64,000 nt of DNA from HGW-17 sp964516435 (GTDB lineage Bacteria; Myxococcota_A; Polyangia; HGW-17): positions 6,960-70,959 of the forward strand of contig CAZEZP010000061.1 of the NCBI GenBank assembly GCA_964516435.1, written 5' to 3'. Positions 11,427 through 19,905 of the stretch are shown one piece after another. The translations under genes were made by a program, and so were the position numbers. The notes below the pieces were generated by a model. That model saw nothing but the letters and a program-made list of their open reading frames with translations. It had not been told where the DNA came from and did no database searches. Positions within the stretch are counted from its first letter, which is position 1. The number at the start of each line of letters is the position of its first letter.

Positions 11427-11785
11427 TACATTTTGCCGGAGGATCCTGGCATTGCGGGGGCGTGCCAGAAACTCCTGCAAATCCTTTTCCTGCAGCCGGA
11501 ACCTGGCCCTAAAGTTCATGGCCTCGAAAGCAAAGCCCTTTTTTTCCCTCCTGGAAAGAAAAGAGCCTTGTGGACAAGGCAATCCCTTTCCGGGTTCAGG
11601 ATGTTGTCCCTGTGGTCAGGAATATCCTCCTCCATCAAGGGTCGGTATTTCTGTCTCAGGGGAGCGTACCGTTTCCTGCTCCAGTGAACAGACTTTCGGT
11701 GCGGGAAAGTACGTTTTGCTGGTATTGGAGCCGCTTTTCGCCATGTTTCCACATCCTGGATGCAGGAGGTGGCTTGCGGAGTGGG
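11427..11785. other. Gene-free stretch with imperfect inverted repeat
   Basis: No reading frame here has convincing protein character. An imperfect inverted repeat with long pyrimidine/purine arms lies at about 11533-11569 (AAGCCCTTTTTTTCCC and GGAAAGAAAAGAGCCTT). It could act as a terminator between the plus-strand gene ending at 11426 and the minus-strand gene ending at 11786. Confidence 0.35.
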
Positions 11786-13090
11786 TTAGCGGTTTTTCAG
11801 GATGCCGCGTATGGCCTGGACGAGTTCCTGCGGGAGGAAGGGCTTGGGCAGGAAGCGGGAATTCGGGGGCAGGGAGCCCTGCTCATCGAAGACATTGGCC
11901 GTGTATCCCGACATGAACAGCGTAGGCAGGTGGGGCCGGGTCTCCTGCAGGCGCAGGAAGAGTTCGAATCCGTTCATGCGCGGCATCACGACGTCCGTGA
12001 TCAGGGCGTCGAACGAAAACGGCGTGCGGGCCAGCGCATCCAGCGCCTCGCGCGCCCCGGGAAAGGCCCGCACGCGGTAGCCTTCCCGGGTCAGGATGCG
12101 TTCGGTGAGCTTCAGTACGGAGGGCTCGTCGTCCACCAGCAGCAGGGTGAACGGGCCCTGGGACTGGGGCGCCGCGTCCATGGAGGAGGATGCGAAACCG
12201 TCCACGGGTTTCCAGTAGGGGTATGCCGGATTTCGGGAGAGCCCCATGTCTTTTGATATTTGCTCTGAGTCCTCACGGAAGCGCTTCTGAAGATTGGAGA
12301 CTTCCCGTCCCATGCGTTCGCGCACCGCCTGCAACTCCCGGACTTCCTGGCGCAGGGATTCGGAAAGTTCAGCAGACTCTGCCATGAAATCCAGTTTCAG
12401 GGCGAGGATGTTGAGCATGTTGTTCAGATCGTTGGCCAGGTGGCCCAGGTACGCCCGGACGCGGCTGCAGTCCACCAGGGACGGGCGCGGCTCCCCGTCG
12501 GGGATGGGCGTGGGCAACTGGGCCGGGGAGAGCCACAGGTTTTTGGGCATCGGAAAAAGCGTGTGCCATTTCGACGGCAGGTAATGGGGGTTTACGTGGC
12601 ACTCGCCGCCCTGCCACAGGAACGGATGCAGAAACAGGATGTATGGAAGGAAGGAGCGGGAGAACCGCGGCGTCTCGTACAGGCACAGCACGTGCAGATC
12701 GGCGGCTTCCACCCGCCGGTTGACGCCGTCTTCCCATTCGAACAGCCGCCGTTCGGGGTAGTCGGTCTCCAGCAGCCAGGCGAGGTCCGTCACCAGATGC
12801 ACGGAAGGATGGCCGGTTTTGCGTGCTGCTTCGATCCGCTCATCGAGGGGACCGAAATCCAGGCCATCCGCGGAGAACCATTGCCGGGGGTCGGCAGTCG
12901 CGACCTGGTCCGGGGCGCGCACGTCCAGGGAAGGAACGGGAGATTTCAGCGTCCACAGCAGGCGCCCACCCGTGCTCAGCGCATGGTGGCAGAACGCTTC
13001 CACCGGGATGGCCGTCTCTTCGGGATTCTTGTACAGGACGCACAGGTGCCTTAAAAATGTCTTGGGAATGGGATACAGCGGAGAACTCAT
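11786..13090 (-). CDS. MEDS domain - degenerate DHp-like helix - receiver protein
   Basis: 434 residues from ATG 13090; a GTG at 13096 is also possible and no clear SD is seen. Residues ~1-165 resemble the MEDS (DcmR sensory) domain (HLCVLYKNPEETAIPVEAF, VHLVTDLAWLLE, LHVLCLYETPRFS). Next comes a helix, YLGHLANDLNNMLNIL, that matches the DHp box of histidine kinases (usually A-H-D-x-N-N) but has Asn where the phosphoacceptor His should be. A coiled coil follows, with no HATPase domain. The C-terminal receiver domain is intact (LLLVDDEPSVLKL, phospho-Asp in LITDVVMPRMNG, Ser in FMSGYT, Lys in LPKPF). It probably receives phosphate from a separate kinase. Nothing nearby gives its output. Confidence 0.8.
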   Translation of the reverse strand: MSSPLYPIPKTFLRHLCVLYKNPEETAIPVEAFCHHALSTGGRLLWTLKSPVPSLDVRAPDQVATADPRQWFSADGLDFGPLDERIEAARKTGHPSVHLVTDLAWLLETDYPERRLFEWEDGVNRRVEAADLHVLCLYETPRFSRSFLPYILFLHPFLWQGGECHVNPHYLPSKWHTLFPMPKNLWLSPAQLPTPIPDGEPRPSLVDCSRVRAYLGHLANDLNNMLNILALKLDFMAESAELSESLRQEVRELQAVRERMGREVSNLQKRFREDSEQISKDMGLSRNPAYPYWKPVDGFASSSMDAAPQSQGPFTLLLVDDEPSVLKLTERILTREGYRVRAFPGAREALDALARTPFSFDALITDVVMPRMNGFELFLRLQETRPHLPTLFMSGYTANVFDEQGSLPPNSRFLPKPFLPQELVQAIRGILKNR

Positions 13091-13149
13091 GCACACACGG
13101 CTCGGCCCGATAGGGGAAAACGAAATTTGGATCGAAAACTAGTGCAGGG

Positions 13150-13176
13150 GAAAAAAAAGATCAACCATTTTTTTTC
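13150..13176. repeat. A8/T8 inverted repeat
   Basis: G-A8 (13150-13158) and T8-C (13168-13176) form a perfect nine-base-pair inverted repeat around GATCAACCA. It lies between radC and the MEDS-receiver gene, both on the minus strand. It may be a weak terminator or an UP-like element; the sequence does not decide. Confidence 0.4.
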
Positions 13177-13220
13177 GGGATGTGCGCCTTCGGACCGTTT
13201 TTGGCCAAGAGCCGGTTTTG

Positions 13221-13826
13221 CTACATTTCTCCCTCGTTGGCCATGCTGTAGTACTCCCCCTGGCCCAGAATGATGTGATCCACGATGGGCAGGCCCAGCA
13301 GCCGCCCGGTTTCCACGAGGCGGCCCGTGAGGATGCGGTCGGCCGCCGACGGGGAGGGATCCCCCGAAGGGTGCGTGTGGCAGCACAGTCCGCGCACGGA
13401 TCCGTATTGCAGCAACTCGCGGAACACGTTTCCCACCGAGAGGCTCACCTGCTCGGGCGTTCCCTTCGCCACCAGGCTCAGATGCAGGGGCTGCTGGCGC
13501 ACGTTGAAGCCCAGGACCCAGAATTCCTCGCTGCCGGGCCAGCCGATGCGGGGCGCGAGATAGGCGAACACGTCGGCGGGACTGCACAGCGCTTCGGCAT
13601 CCTGCTCGGCATGCATCAGCGCCTCGCGCCCCAGGCGGAACACAGCGCACACCTGCCGGGCGCGGCGGGGCGAGAAGCCGAACAGTTCCCGCAACTGCAG
13701 TTCCGAAAAACGCGACAGGCGCGACAGGCCGCCGGCTTTTTCCAGCACGGTCTCCCAGTACCGGCAGGGGTGTTCGCCCGTGGAAAAGAGATCCGCAAGC
13801 GCTTTTGCCATTTCTTCCCGTGTCAT
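13221..13826 (-). CDS. radC: RadC-like JAB-domain protein
   Basis: 201 residues. An N-terminal helix-hairpin-helix-like segment (LRELFGFSPRRARQVCAVFRLG) is followed by the JAB1/MPN metalloprotease-like core with H-x-H-P-S-G-D-P-x-P-S-x-x-D (CCHTHPSGDPSPSAADR). The C-terminal VDHIILGQGEYYSMANEGEM is typical of RadC/DUF2466. The family has all the residues for Zn binding, but its role is unresolved and an old link to DNA repair was withdrawn. It is somewhat shorter than the usual ~225 residues. It is divergent from the ftsW-like gene, with about 170 bases between the starts. Confidence 0.9.
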   Translation of the reverse strand: MTREEMAKALADLFSTGEHPCRYWETVLEKAGGLSRLSRFSELQLRELFGFSPRRARQVCAVFRLGREALMHAEQDAEALCSPADVFAYLAPRIGWPGSEEFWVLGFNVRQQPLHLSLVAKGTPEQVSLSVGNVFRELLQYGSVRGLCCHTHPSGDPSPSAADRILTGRLVETGRLLGLPIVDHIILGQGEYYSMANEGEM

Positions 13827-13996
13827 GCCGCCTCCAGGGCCATGGCAGGCCCAGGCTGATTTTCGGTATTTTCCGGGAAACGTTGCCGCCCGCCCGGAAA
13901 AGTCGGAAAAAATCCGGGGCGCCGAAAGGACATGGTATCGAAAAATTTCGAAGTTCCCGGCGCGGCCGGATTTTTGACGCCTGGAGGAAAGCGTGC

Positions 13997-15202
13997 TTGA
14001 ATCGGGCCGACATGCGGCGCGCGACCCTTTCCTCCCATGGCTGGATGCTGTTCTTCGCTTCGCTGACGCTCTCCCTGCTCGGCGTGGTGATGGTGTTCAG
14101 CGTCACCGGCGGCCTCCTCCTTTCCAAGCATTACGCTTCCATGCGCGGGGTGGCGGCATCTTCGCCAGATATTTTTCAATACCTGCGCAACCAGGCCATG
14201 TACATGGGACTGGGGCTGATGCTGTGCCTGGTGATGACCACCATTCCCGTATGGCTGCTGCGCCGGTTCGTGAAGGTCGCCATCCTCGCGGCTTTTGCCG
14301 CGCTTGTGGCCGTGCTCTTTTTGGGGGTCAACGTCAATGGCGCCCACCGCTGGTTCGTGGTCTTCGGATTCTCGTTCCAGCCCATGGAGTTCGCCAAGAT
14401 CGCTCTCATCCTGTATCTGGCTTACATCATTGAGAAACGGGCCACGCTCATCCGGGATCCCTGGAAGGGATTCGGCCAGCCCATCCTCGTAACGGGCCTG
14501 ATGGTGGTGCTGCTGCTGCTGCAGCCCGACCTGGGCTCATCGGTGCTGTTCATGGTCGTGGCGGGGCTGATGCTGTTTCTGGCCGGCAGCCGCCTGCACT
14601 ATTTTGCTTTCACGGCCGCCGTGGCCGTTCCCGTCCTGTGGTATTACATGGCGGCCGGCTGGCGTCTCTCCAAGCGCATCATTCCCTTCCTGCACCCGGA
14701 GTATTTCAGCCAGGGCGCTTCCTACCAGATCGTGCGTTCGCTGGATGCGTTCGGCTCGGGGGGCGTCTGGGGCTACGGGCTGGGCGAGGGACCGTACAAA
14801 CTGGATTTCCTTCCGGAGGCGCACACGGACTACATCGCGGCCATGGTGGGACAGGAACTGGGATTTGCCGGAATCGCCGTTCTCCTCTCCCTGTACGCGC
14901 TGTTCCTGTATGCCGGTGTGCGCATTGCGCTCTCCCACCGCGGCAGTCTCTTTCGCTTCCTGCTGGGGATGGGGCTCACCCTGCAGCTCGTGCTGCAGGC
15001 CATCATCAATCTCAGCGTGGTGATGAACGTCATCCCGTCCAAGGGTATCACGCTTCCCTTCGTCAGTTTCGGCGGGTCCTCCATGCTGGTGTCCTTCATC
15101 GCCCTCGGCCTGCTCCTGCGACTGGATCGGGAGCGTCCGGAACCGGAACCGGAGGAGGTAGAAACCGCCATCGCTGCCGCTCCGGAACCGGCCGGCACTT
15201 GA
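13997..15202 (+). CDS. ftsW: FtsW/RodA/SpoVE-family peptidoglycan glycosyltransferase
   Basis: Polytopic SEDS protein that polymerises lipid II, working with a class B PBP in the divisome (FtsW) or elongasome (RodA). About ten transmembrane helices are visible. Family motifs present: NGAHRWFVVFGFSFQPMEFAKI, LLLQPDLGSS, the extracellular catalytic-loop region GYGLGEGPYKLDFLPEAHTDY, and the C-terminal IPSKGITLPFVSFGGSSML. The PEAHTDY and SKGITLPFVSFGGSS forms favour FtsW over RodA. TTG 13997 is chosen because GGAGG lies nine bases upstream (13983-13987); ATG 14012 would have an SD 24 bases away. There is no mur cluster around it, unlike most ftsW genes, so a paralogue is possible. Confidence 0.85.
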   Translation: MNRADMRRATLSSHGWMLFFASLTLSLLGVVMVFSVTGGLLLSKHYASMRGVAASSPDIFQYLRNQAMYMGLGLMLCLVMTTIPVWLLRRFVKVAILAAFAALVAVLFLGVNVNGAHRWFVVFGFSFQPMEFAKIALILYLAYIIEKRATLIRDPWKGFGQPILVTGLMVVLLLLQPDLGSSVLFMVVAGLMLFLAGSRLHYFAFTAAVAVPVLWYYMAAGWRLSKRIIPFLHPEYFSQGASYQIVRSLDAFGSGGVWGYGLGEGPYKLDFLPEAHTDYIAAMVGQELGFAGIAVLLSLYALFLYAGVRIALSHRGSLFRFLLGMGLTLQLVLQAIINLSVVMNVIPSKGITLPFVSFGGSSMLVSFIALGLLLRLDRERPEPEPEEVETAIAAAPEPAGT

Positions 15203-15284
15203 CATCGGCGCCGTTTTCCGAAACCTTCCCTCCGGCGCCCGTGCGGCCTTCGATGCGGCCGCGTCGGGTGCAAGGATGGTCAGA

Positions 15285-16124
15285 ATGTCGAAATTCAGGC
15301 TCGGGGCCTGCTTCCTGCTCGTTTGGCTCTCCTGTTCGCGGACGCCGTTTTCCGGGGGCCGGGAGGAACTTTCGCCCCACGCGAGTTTCTGCACGCCGGG
15401 CGAGCCCGACTGCATGCGGGTGCTGCCGCCTTCCGGCACCTTTCGGGCGCACGTGGAACTGCGTGTTCAGGCGCTTTCCGCTCCGCCGCTGCCCGCCGAG
15501 CCCGGCAACTGGACCGAGCCGAAAGTGGAATTCGTGCAGGGCGAGGACGTGCTGCTGGCGCGGGAAGCCGGCGGCAACGTCCGGGGTGAGCGCAATCTCA
15601 CGGATGAGGAAGGCATTCATTTCGTTCATGTGGGAAACGTGTTCTGTCTGGGGTTTCGCTATGAGCCGGCCGTCTGCCGGACTCCCGACGAGGGGGAAGT
15701 GGCCCTGCGCATGGCGGAACTGGAAGGCACCTACGGGCAGGTCCTGGAACGGGTGGCCGGCCGTATGGAGTGGAAGAAATCCGGCGAAGGCTGGGTGGCG
15801 GTTCTCAGGGAGGAAGGCAAAAAAGACGAGAACGATGCCGTCGTCCGCTCGCTGACGGGGACGGCAAAAAAGGCCCGGGACGGCCAGGACATCCACGTCC
15901 GGCTGTCCTACGAACTGGAGGGGAGCCGTCCCGACGGGTTGCGCTACCGGCTGCAGGTGCGCTACGAGCACACGGTTTCCAGGACGGTGGAGCCGATTGC
16001 GATTCCTGAAAACGCCCTGCATCACGAGGGCCGCCACCGGCCGCTTCTGGACCGCAAGGCCTTGCTGGGAGATCCCGTTCCCGCCGCGCTTCGGCATCTG
16101 TACGGCCGTTCGAAGGAAGAGTGA
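15285..16124 (+). CDS. Putative lipoprotein, unknown function
   Basis: 279 residues. ATG 15285 is preceded by AAGGA at good spacing; an in-frame ATG at 15276 is also possible. The signal MSKFRLGACFLLVWLSC ends in a lipobox-like L-S-C. The mature protein is mixed alpha/beta with several Cys near the N-terminus (SFCTPGEPDCMRV), and the later part is strand-rich (DIHVRLSYELEG, YRLQVRYEHTVSR). No family is recognised. A hairpin begins seven bases after the stop (16131-16159), so transcription may end here. A TTGACA at 15200 sits upstream but lacks a good -10. Confidence 0.7.
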   Translation: MSKFRLGACFLLVWLSCSRTPFSGGREELSPHASFCTPGEPDCMRVLPPSGTFRAHVELRVQALSAPPLPAEPGNWTEPKVEFVQGEDVLLAREAGGNVRGERNLTDEEGIHFVHVGNVFCLGFRYEPAVCRTPDEGEVALRMAELEGTYGQVLERVAGRMEWKKSGEGWVAVLREEGKKDENDAVVRSLTGTAKKARDGQDIHVRLSYELEGSRPDGLRYRLQVRYEHTVSRTVEPIAIPENALHHEGRHRPLLDRKALLGDPVPAALRHLYGRSKEE

Positions 16125-16130
16125 TGTCTT

Positions 16131-16159
16131 CGCCGTTTCCGTGCGGAAAAGAAACGGCG
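16131..16159 (+). terminator. Hairpin after the 15.3 kb lipoprotein gene
   Basis: Nine-base-pair perfect stem CGCCGTTTC / GAAACGGCG with an 11-base loop, seven bases after the stop at 16124. No T-run follows, so it is a terminator- or stability-type hairpin rather than a classical intrinsic terminator. Confidence 0.4.
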
Positions 16160-16250
16160 GGTCGTGCGTAGGATGGGGTGCATCTCCATCCGGTGGCGAA
16201 ATCGGGATGGAATCCGGGTGGAAGGTTCTGGCGAGCCGGGTTTTCGGATC

Positions 16251-16279
16251 TTGCCAATCTTTTGTGTTTGCGGTATTTT
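16251..16279 (+). promoter_or_regulatory. Candidate sigma70-type promoter for the FHA/TonB-like gene
   Basis: TTGCCA (16251-16256, five of six to TTGACA), a 17-base spacer and TATTTT (16274-16279, four of six to TATAAT). The predicted start near 16286 gives a leader of about 78 bases that contains the hairpin at 16325-16340. Confidence 0.5.
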
Positions 16280-16324
16280 CCCGGCGAATCAGGAAGGGAT
16301 CCCGACTTCCGCGCGCGACGGATT

Positions 16325-16340
16325 CGGGGAGCGATCCCCG
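16325..16340 (+). promoter_or_regulatory. GNRA-tetraloop hairpin in the leader
   Basis: CGGGGA-GCGA-TCCCCG: six base pairs closing a GCGA (GNRA) tetraloop, 12 bases before the SD GGAGG (16353-16357). It could tune translation or mRNA stability of the FHA/TonB-like gene. Confidence 0.4.
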
Positions 16341-16363
16341 GATTTCCTTGCAGGAGGCAGACC

Positions 16364-18043
16364 ATGGCCAACTCTCCTACGGCGAAAAAAACGAGTTCCT
16401 TGAGCACGCCCGCCAATCCGAAAAAAATCCTGCGCATCGGCATCGTGCAGAACGGCCGCATCGTGGAGGAGCGCCTGCTGCGCAAGCGCGGGGATGTCAG
16501 CATCGGTCGCGGCGCCGACAACACTTTTCTGATTCCATCGAAGGACCTTCCCCGTTCCTTCAAGATTTTCGAGGAGACCCGCAACGGCTATGTGATGAAT
16601 TTCGTCAAGGGCATGGATGCCCGCGTGGCCATCGATGGAAAAATCCTCACGCTGAGCCAGATCCTGGAACGCGGGGAACACGTGCGCAAGGGGCCTGACT
16701 ATTATAAACTCGATCTTTCCCATAGTTCCCGCGGCAAACTGGTCATCGGGGAAATCACGGTGCTCTTCCACTTCGTGGCGCCACCCCCCGAGATGCCCAA
16801 GCCCCAGTTGCCCCACGTCATGTGGGGCATGTACGCTTTGCGCTCCTGGATGGGCAACACGTTTCTGCTGAGCATCTTTTTGAGCCTGTTTGTGCTGACG
16901 CCCGCGACCATCTGGGCCATCCAGGCGTTCTACGATCCCAACTGGAAGCCCAACGAGGAAGAGGCGCGCAAGCTCGTGGCCAAGGCCGTAGCCCGCAACG
17001 AGGCCATCCTCGAGAGCCAGAAGAAGACCGAGGAAGACAACAAGGGCGCCAAGGGCGAAGGCGAAGGCGCAGGCATGGAAGCCGACATGGAGGCCGAGGC
17101 GCCCATGGTGAGCGCCATGGCCGATGGCGGCGACATGGACATTTCCGGCCCCGTGACATCAGAGAACGTGGGGATGCAGGCGGACGCCATCGCCAAGAAA
17201 CTGGCGGGCTTGGGCAACGTGGACCTTTCCGGCGTGCCCAAGGACCTCAATATCGCTGCGGGCGGGCTGCCGGGGGGCATTCCCAATCTCTCCGGGCAGA
17301 TCAGCGCCATTCCCGTGGGTGGCGGTGGCCCGCAGGGGGTCGGGCCTATCACGGCCGGCGAGGGCGTGCGCACGCTGCAGGTGGACGGCGAGTGCTCCGG
17401 TCCCACGTGCGTGAGTTCCACAGGGCCGGCGCTGGATCCCAGCAAGATCGGCGATGAGAACCGCGGCGGTCCGGGTGGTCCCGGCGGTCCGGGCGGCGGT
17501 TCCGGCGGCGCGGGCGGTCCCGGCCGGTTGGGCAAGGTGGGCATTCCCAATGTGGACATCGGTTCCGTCATGGGGGTCGATGTCGGCATGCTCAACCTGC
17601 CCACCAACATCCCCATGGTGGATCTGGGCGGCCCGATGGGCAACATCGCCGACGTCATGGTGGGGCCCACGACCGACGTCATGGCGCCCGACATGGAGCC
17701 ACCCCGGCCTACGGCGTCCTCTTCCGGCCTCGTGCCCGCCGATGCTCCGCTGGACGTGAAGAAGGTGCTCCAGGGATTCCCCTACACGATCGGCTCGTGC
17801 TTCCAGCAGGCCGCGTCCAAGGGGCTGGTGGGGAACTCCGGTGACATTTCGGTGTCCGTGAGCGTGTCGGGCGGCACGCTTTCGGTGACGGGGCTGGGCG
17901 GCACGCTGGCCAGCAACAGCACGGTGGCCGAGTGCGTCAAGAGCCGCCTCAACGGCAAGAGCATGGGTTCCTCCGACGAGGCCAAGAGTTATTCGAAATC
18001 CTGGACGTTCACGGTCCAACTCGTGGGCGCCAGTTCGAACTGA
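16364..18043 (+). CDS. FHA-like / TM / AgmX-PglI (TonB-like) C-terminal protein
   Basis: 559 residues; ATG with GGAGG six bases upstream. Residues ~25-145 form an FHA-like fold (SIGRGADNTFLIPSKDLPRSFKI in outline), normally a phospho-Thr reader. One transmembrane helix follows at about 165-190 (NTFLLSIFLSLFVLTPATIWAI). Next are a charged helix, a long Gly/Pro/Met-rich periplasmic stretch with a collagen-like run near residue 366, and a C-terminal ~100-residue domain (IGSCFQQAASKGLVG, SVSVSGGTLSVTGLGG, VAECVKSRL) of the AgmX/PglI C-terminal, TonB-like type. The same order, FHA-TM-TonB, is known from GltG of the Myxococcus gliding/Glt machinery. No other glt genes are present here, so a gliding role is not shown. 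A kinase such as that at 7.4 kb could phosphorylate its partner. Confidence 0.8.
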   Translation: MANSPTAKKTSSLSTPANPKKILRIGIVQNGRIVEERLLRKRGDVSIGRGADNTFLIPSKDLPRSFKIFEETRNGYVMNFVKGMDARVAIDGKILTLSQILERGEHVRKGPDYYKLDLSHSSRGKLVIGEITVLFHFVAPPPEMPKPQLPHVMWGMYALRSWMGNTFLLSIFLSLFVLTPATIWAIQAFYDPNWKPNEEEARKLVAKAVARNEAILESQKKTEEDNKGAKGEGEGAGMEADMEAEAPMVSAMADGGDMDISGPVTSENVGMQADAIAKKLAGLGNVDLSGVPKDLNIAAGGLPGGIPNLSGQISAIPVGGGGPQGVGPITAGEGVRTLQVDGECSGPTCVSSTGPALDPSKIGDENRGGPGGPGGPGGGSGGAGGPGRLGKVGIPNVDIGSVMGVDVGMLNLPTNIPMVDLGGPMGNIADVMVGPTTDVMAPDMEPPRPTASSSGLVPADAPLDVKKVLQGFPYTIGSCFQQAASKGLVGNSGDISVSVSVSGGTLSVTGLGGTLASNSTVAECVKSRLNGKSMGSSDEAKSYSKSWTFTVQLVGASSN

Positions 18044-18071
18044 TCCGCATCCTGACAGCAGGTAGTCTCTC

Positions 18072-18971
18072 ATGAAATTTGTAGAAAGTCCCCTCGACCT
18101 GGTGGGGAACACGCCCCTCATCCAGTTGCGCAAGTTCTGCTCGCACGGCAGCCTGTTCGCCAAATGCGAGTTCCTCAATCCCGGCGGCAGCGTCAAGGAT
18201 CGCGTGGCCAAGCACATCCTCGAGCAGGCGGTCCGCGCCGGCCGGATCATCCCCGGCAGGACGGTCATCGTGGAGGCGACGTCCGGCAACACCGGCATCG
18301 GGATGGCGCTGGTGGGCCGCCAGATGGGCTGCCGGGTCATCATCGTGATGCCGGAGAACATGAGCGAGGAGCGCAAGAAGATCATCGCCGCGCTGGGGGC
18401 GGAACTCGTTCTCACCCCGGCCGAGCGCAGCCTCGAGGGCTGTCTGGAGAAGGTGCGGGAACTGGCGGCGGATCCCGACGTGTACGTGCCCAACCAGTTC
18501 ACCAATCCCGACAATCCCGCCATTCACCGCGCCACCACGGGGCCGGAAATCTGGGAGGCGCTGGACGGGAAGGTGGACGTGTTCGTGGCGGGCGTGGGCT
18601 CAGGCGGCACCCTGCAGGGCGTGGGCTCTTTCCTCAAGGAGCGCAATCCACGGGTGCGCATCATCGCCGTGGAGCCTGCCAACAACGCGGCGCTACTCGG
18701 GCGCGAGCCCGGACTGCACCAGATCCAGGGCATCGGCGACGGCTTCGTGCCCGATGTCCTGGACACCCGCCTGATCGATATGGTCATCACGGTGACCGAT
18801 GAGCAGGCCGTGGAAACCACCCGCCAGTTGGCCCGCGTGGAAGGGCTGCTCGTGGGAACCTCCTCCGGGGCCAACGTCTATGCGGCGGCCGAGGTGGCGA
18901 CGCCGGGCAAGCATGTGGTCACCATCCTGGCGGACCGGGCCGAGCGCTACTTCAGCACGGCGCTCATCTGA
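18072..18971 (+). CDS. cysK: Cysteine synthase (O-acetylserine sulfhydrylase)
   Basis: PLP enzyme converting O-acetylserine and sulfide to cysteine. PLP-binding Lys 42 lies in NPGGSVKDRVAK. Also present are the substrate loop EATSGNTGIGMA, the phosphate-binding VGSGGTLQGVG and the C-terminal GLLVGTSSGAN. Its 299 residues are close to CysK/CysM length. Cystathionine beta-synthase-like specificity is possible because some such enzymes share these motifs, but no heme or CBS extension exists. It starts 28 bases after the FHA gene. No cysE is nearby. Confidence 0.93.
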   Translation: MKFVESPLDLVGNTPLIQLRKFCSHGSLFAKCEFLNPGGSVKDRVAKHILEQAVRAGRIIPGRTVIVEATSGNTGIGMALVGRQMGCRVIIVMPENMSEERKKIIAALGAELVLTPAERSLEGCLEKVRELAADPDVYVPNQFTNPDNPAIHRATTGPEIWEALDGKVDVFVAGVGSGGTLQGVGSFLKERNPRVRIIAVEPANNAALLGREPGLHQIQGIGDGFVPDVLDTRLIDMVITVTDEQAVETTRQLARVEGLLVGTSSGANVYAAAEVATPGKHVVTILADRAERYFSTALI

Positions 18972-19111
18972 GTTTTTCATCTATTGCTACTCATCCCGAA
19001 TGGCTGGAATTTCAACCGGAAGCGAAAAGGAAAGTAAAAGCCTGGATAAAGGGGGAGTTTCGCTACCGCCGCGAAAAGGTGACAAGGTGCGTGCAATTTT
19101 TGCGGAATCGG

Positions 19112-19117
19112 TATACT
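19112..19117 (+). promoter_or_regulatory. Possible -10 element before the nucleotidyltransferase
   Basis: TATACT (five of six to TATAAT) lies 72 bases before the ATG at 19189, in an otherwise gene-free 217-base gap. No matching -35 is seen, so this is weak. Confidence 0.25.
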
Positions 19118-19188
19118 TTCCGGCGGTGGGCCCGGCACGTGCATGATGCCGTGGATGGAACCGATGCCGCGGCTTGGCGGGAGGAAGC

Positions 19189-19905
19189 ATGAAAACTATT
19201 CGGAAAGCATTGATTCTGGCGGCTGGTTACGGAAGCCGCCTGTCGGGGGCGCAAACCCTGCCCAAACCCTTGACGCCGCTGGCGGGCGAACCCTCCATCC
19301 TGCGCCTGATCCGGCAGTTTTCACAGGCGGGCATCCAGCAGGTGGCCGTGGTCATCGGCTACCGCGGGGAAGAGGTGCGCCGTGCCGTGGAAGCCGGCAA
19401 ACCCGAGGGCGTGGAAATCGTCTACTTCGAGAACCACCGGTATTCCGAGCCCAACGGGCTCAGCGTGCTGGCGGCGCGGGAATTCGTAACCGAGCGGGTG
19501 CTCCTGTCCATGTCGGATCACCTCTTCCTGGGCGACTGCATCCGGCACATGGTCCGGCAGGATCCGGCCGGAGAAGACAGCATCCTCATGATCGACCGCG
19601 ACATCGAGGGCGTGTTCGATCTCGACGACGCCACCAAGGTGCTCACGGACGAGGCCGGGCGCATCCTCGACATCGGCAAGGAAATCCCCCGTTACAACGC
19701 CATCGACACGGGGCTGTTCGTCATTTCGCCGGCGCTCGTGGACGCCCTGGCCGAACTGCCGAGCCCATCGCTGTCGCAGGGCGTGCGGCGTCTGGCCGAT
19801 GCCGGGCGCATGGGAACGCTGGAACTGCGGGATGGCGCGTGGCAGGACATCGATACGCCCGAGACGCTGGCGCACGCACAGGAGTTGCTGGCTTCGGAGA
19901 AATGA
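19189..19905 (+). CDS. NTP-transferase, inositol-1-phosphate cytidylyltransferase-like
   Basis: 238 residues; GGGAGGAAGC gives the SD. It has a Rossmann-like nucleotidyltransferase fold: ILAAGYGSRLSGAQ with KPLTPLAGEP (nucleotide-binding signature), then AGIQQVAVVIGYRGEEV. ENHRYSEPNGLSVLAAREFV and LLSMSDHLFLGD match the pattern of the CTP:inositol-1-phosphate cytidylyltransferase domain of archaeal and bacterial DIPP synthases. The usual partner, a CDP-alcohol phosphotransferase domain, is neither fused nor adjacent; pgsA at 1.1 kb is a different enzyme. A generic sugar-phosphate nucleotidyltransferase is the alternative. The stop overlaps the next ATG (ATGA). Confidence 0.75.
   Translation: MKTIRKALILAAGYGSRLSGAQTLPKPLTPLAGEPSILRLIRQFSQAGIQQVAVVIGYRGEEVRRAVEAGKPEGVEIVYFENHRYSEPNGLSVLAAREFVTERVLLSMSDHLFLGDCIRHMVRQDPAGEDSILMIDRDIEGVFDLDDATKVLTDEAGRILDIGKEIPRYNAIDTGLFVISPALVDALAELPSPSLSQGVRRLADAGRMGTLELRDGAWQDIDTPETLAHAQELLASEK

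Noticed and set aside
17458..17530. A possible repeat or CRISPR-like array from the GGTCCCGGCGGT periodicity.
   Set aside because: It is coding sequence for a collagen-like Gly/Pro run; there are no spacers.
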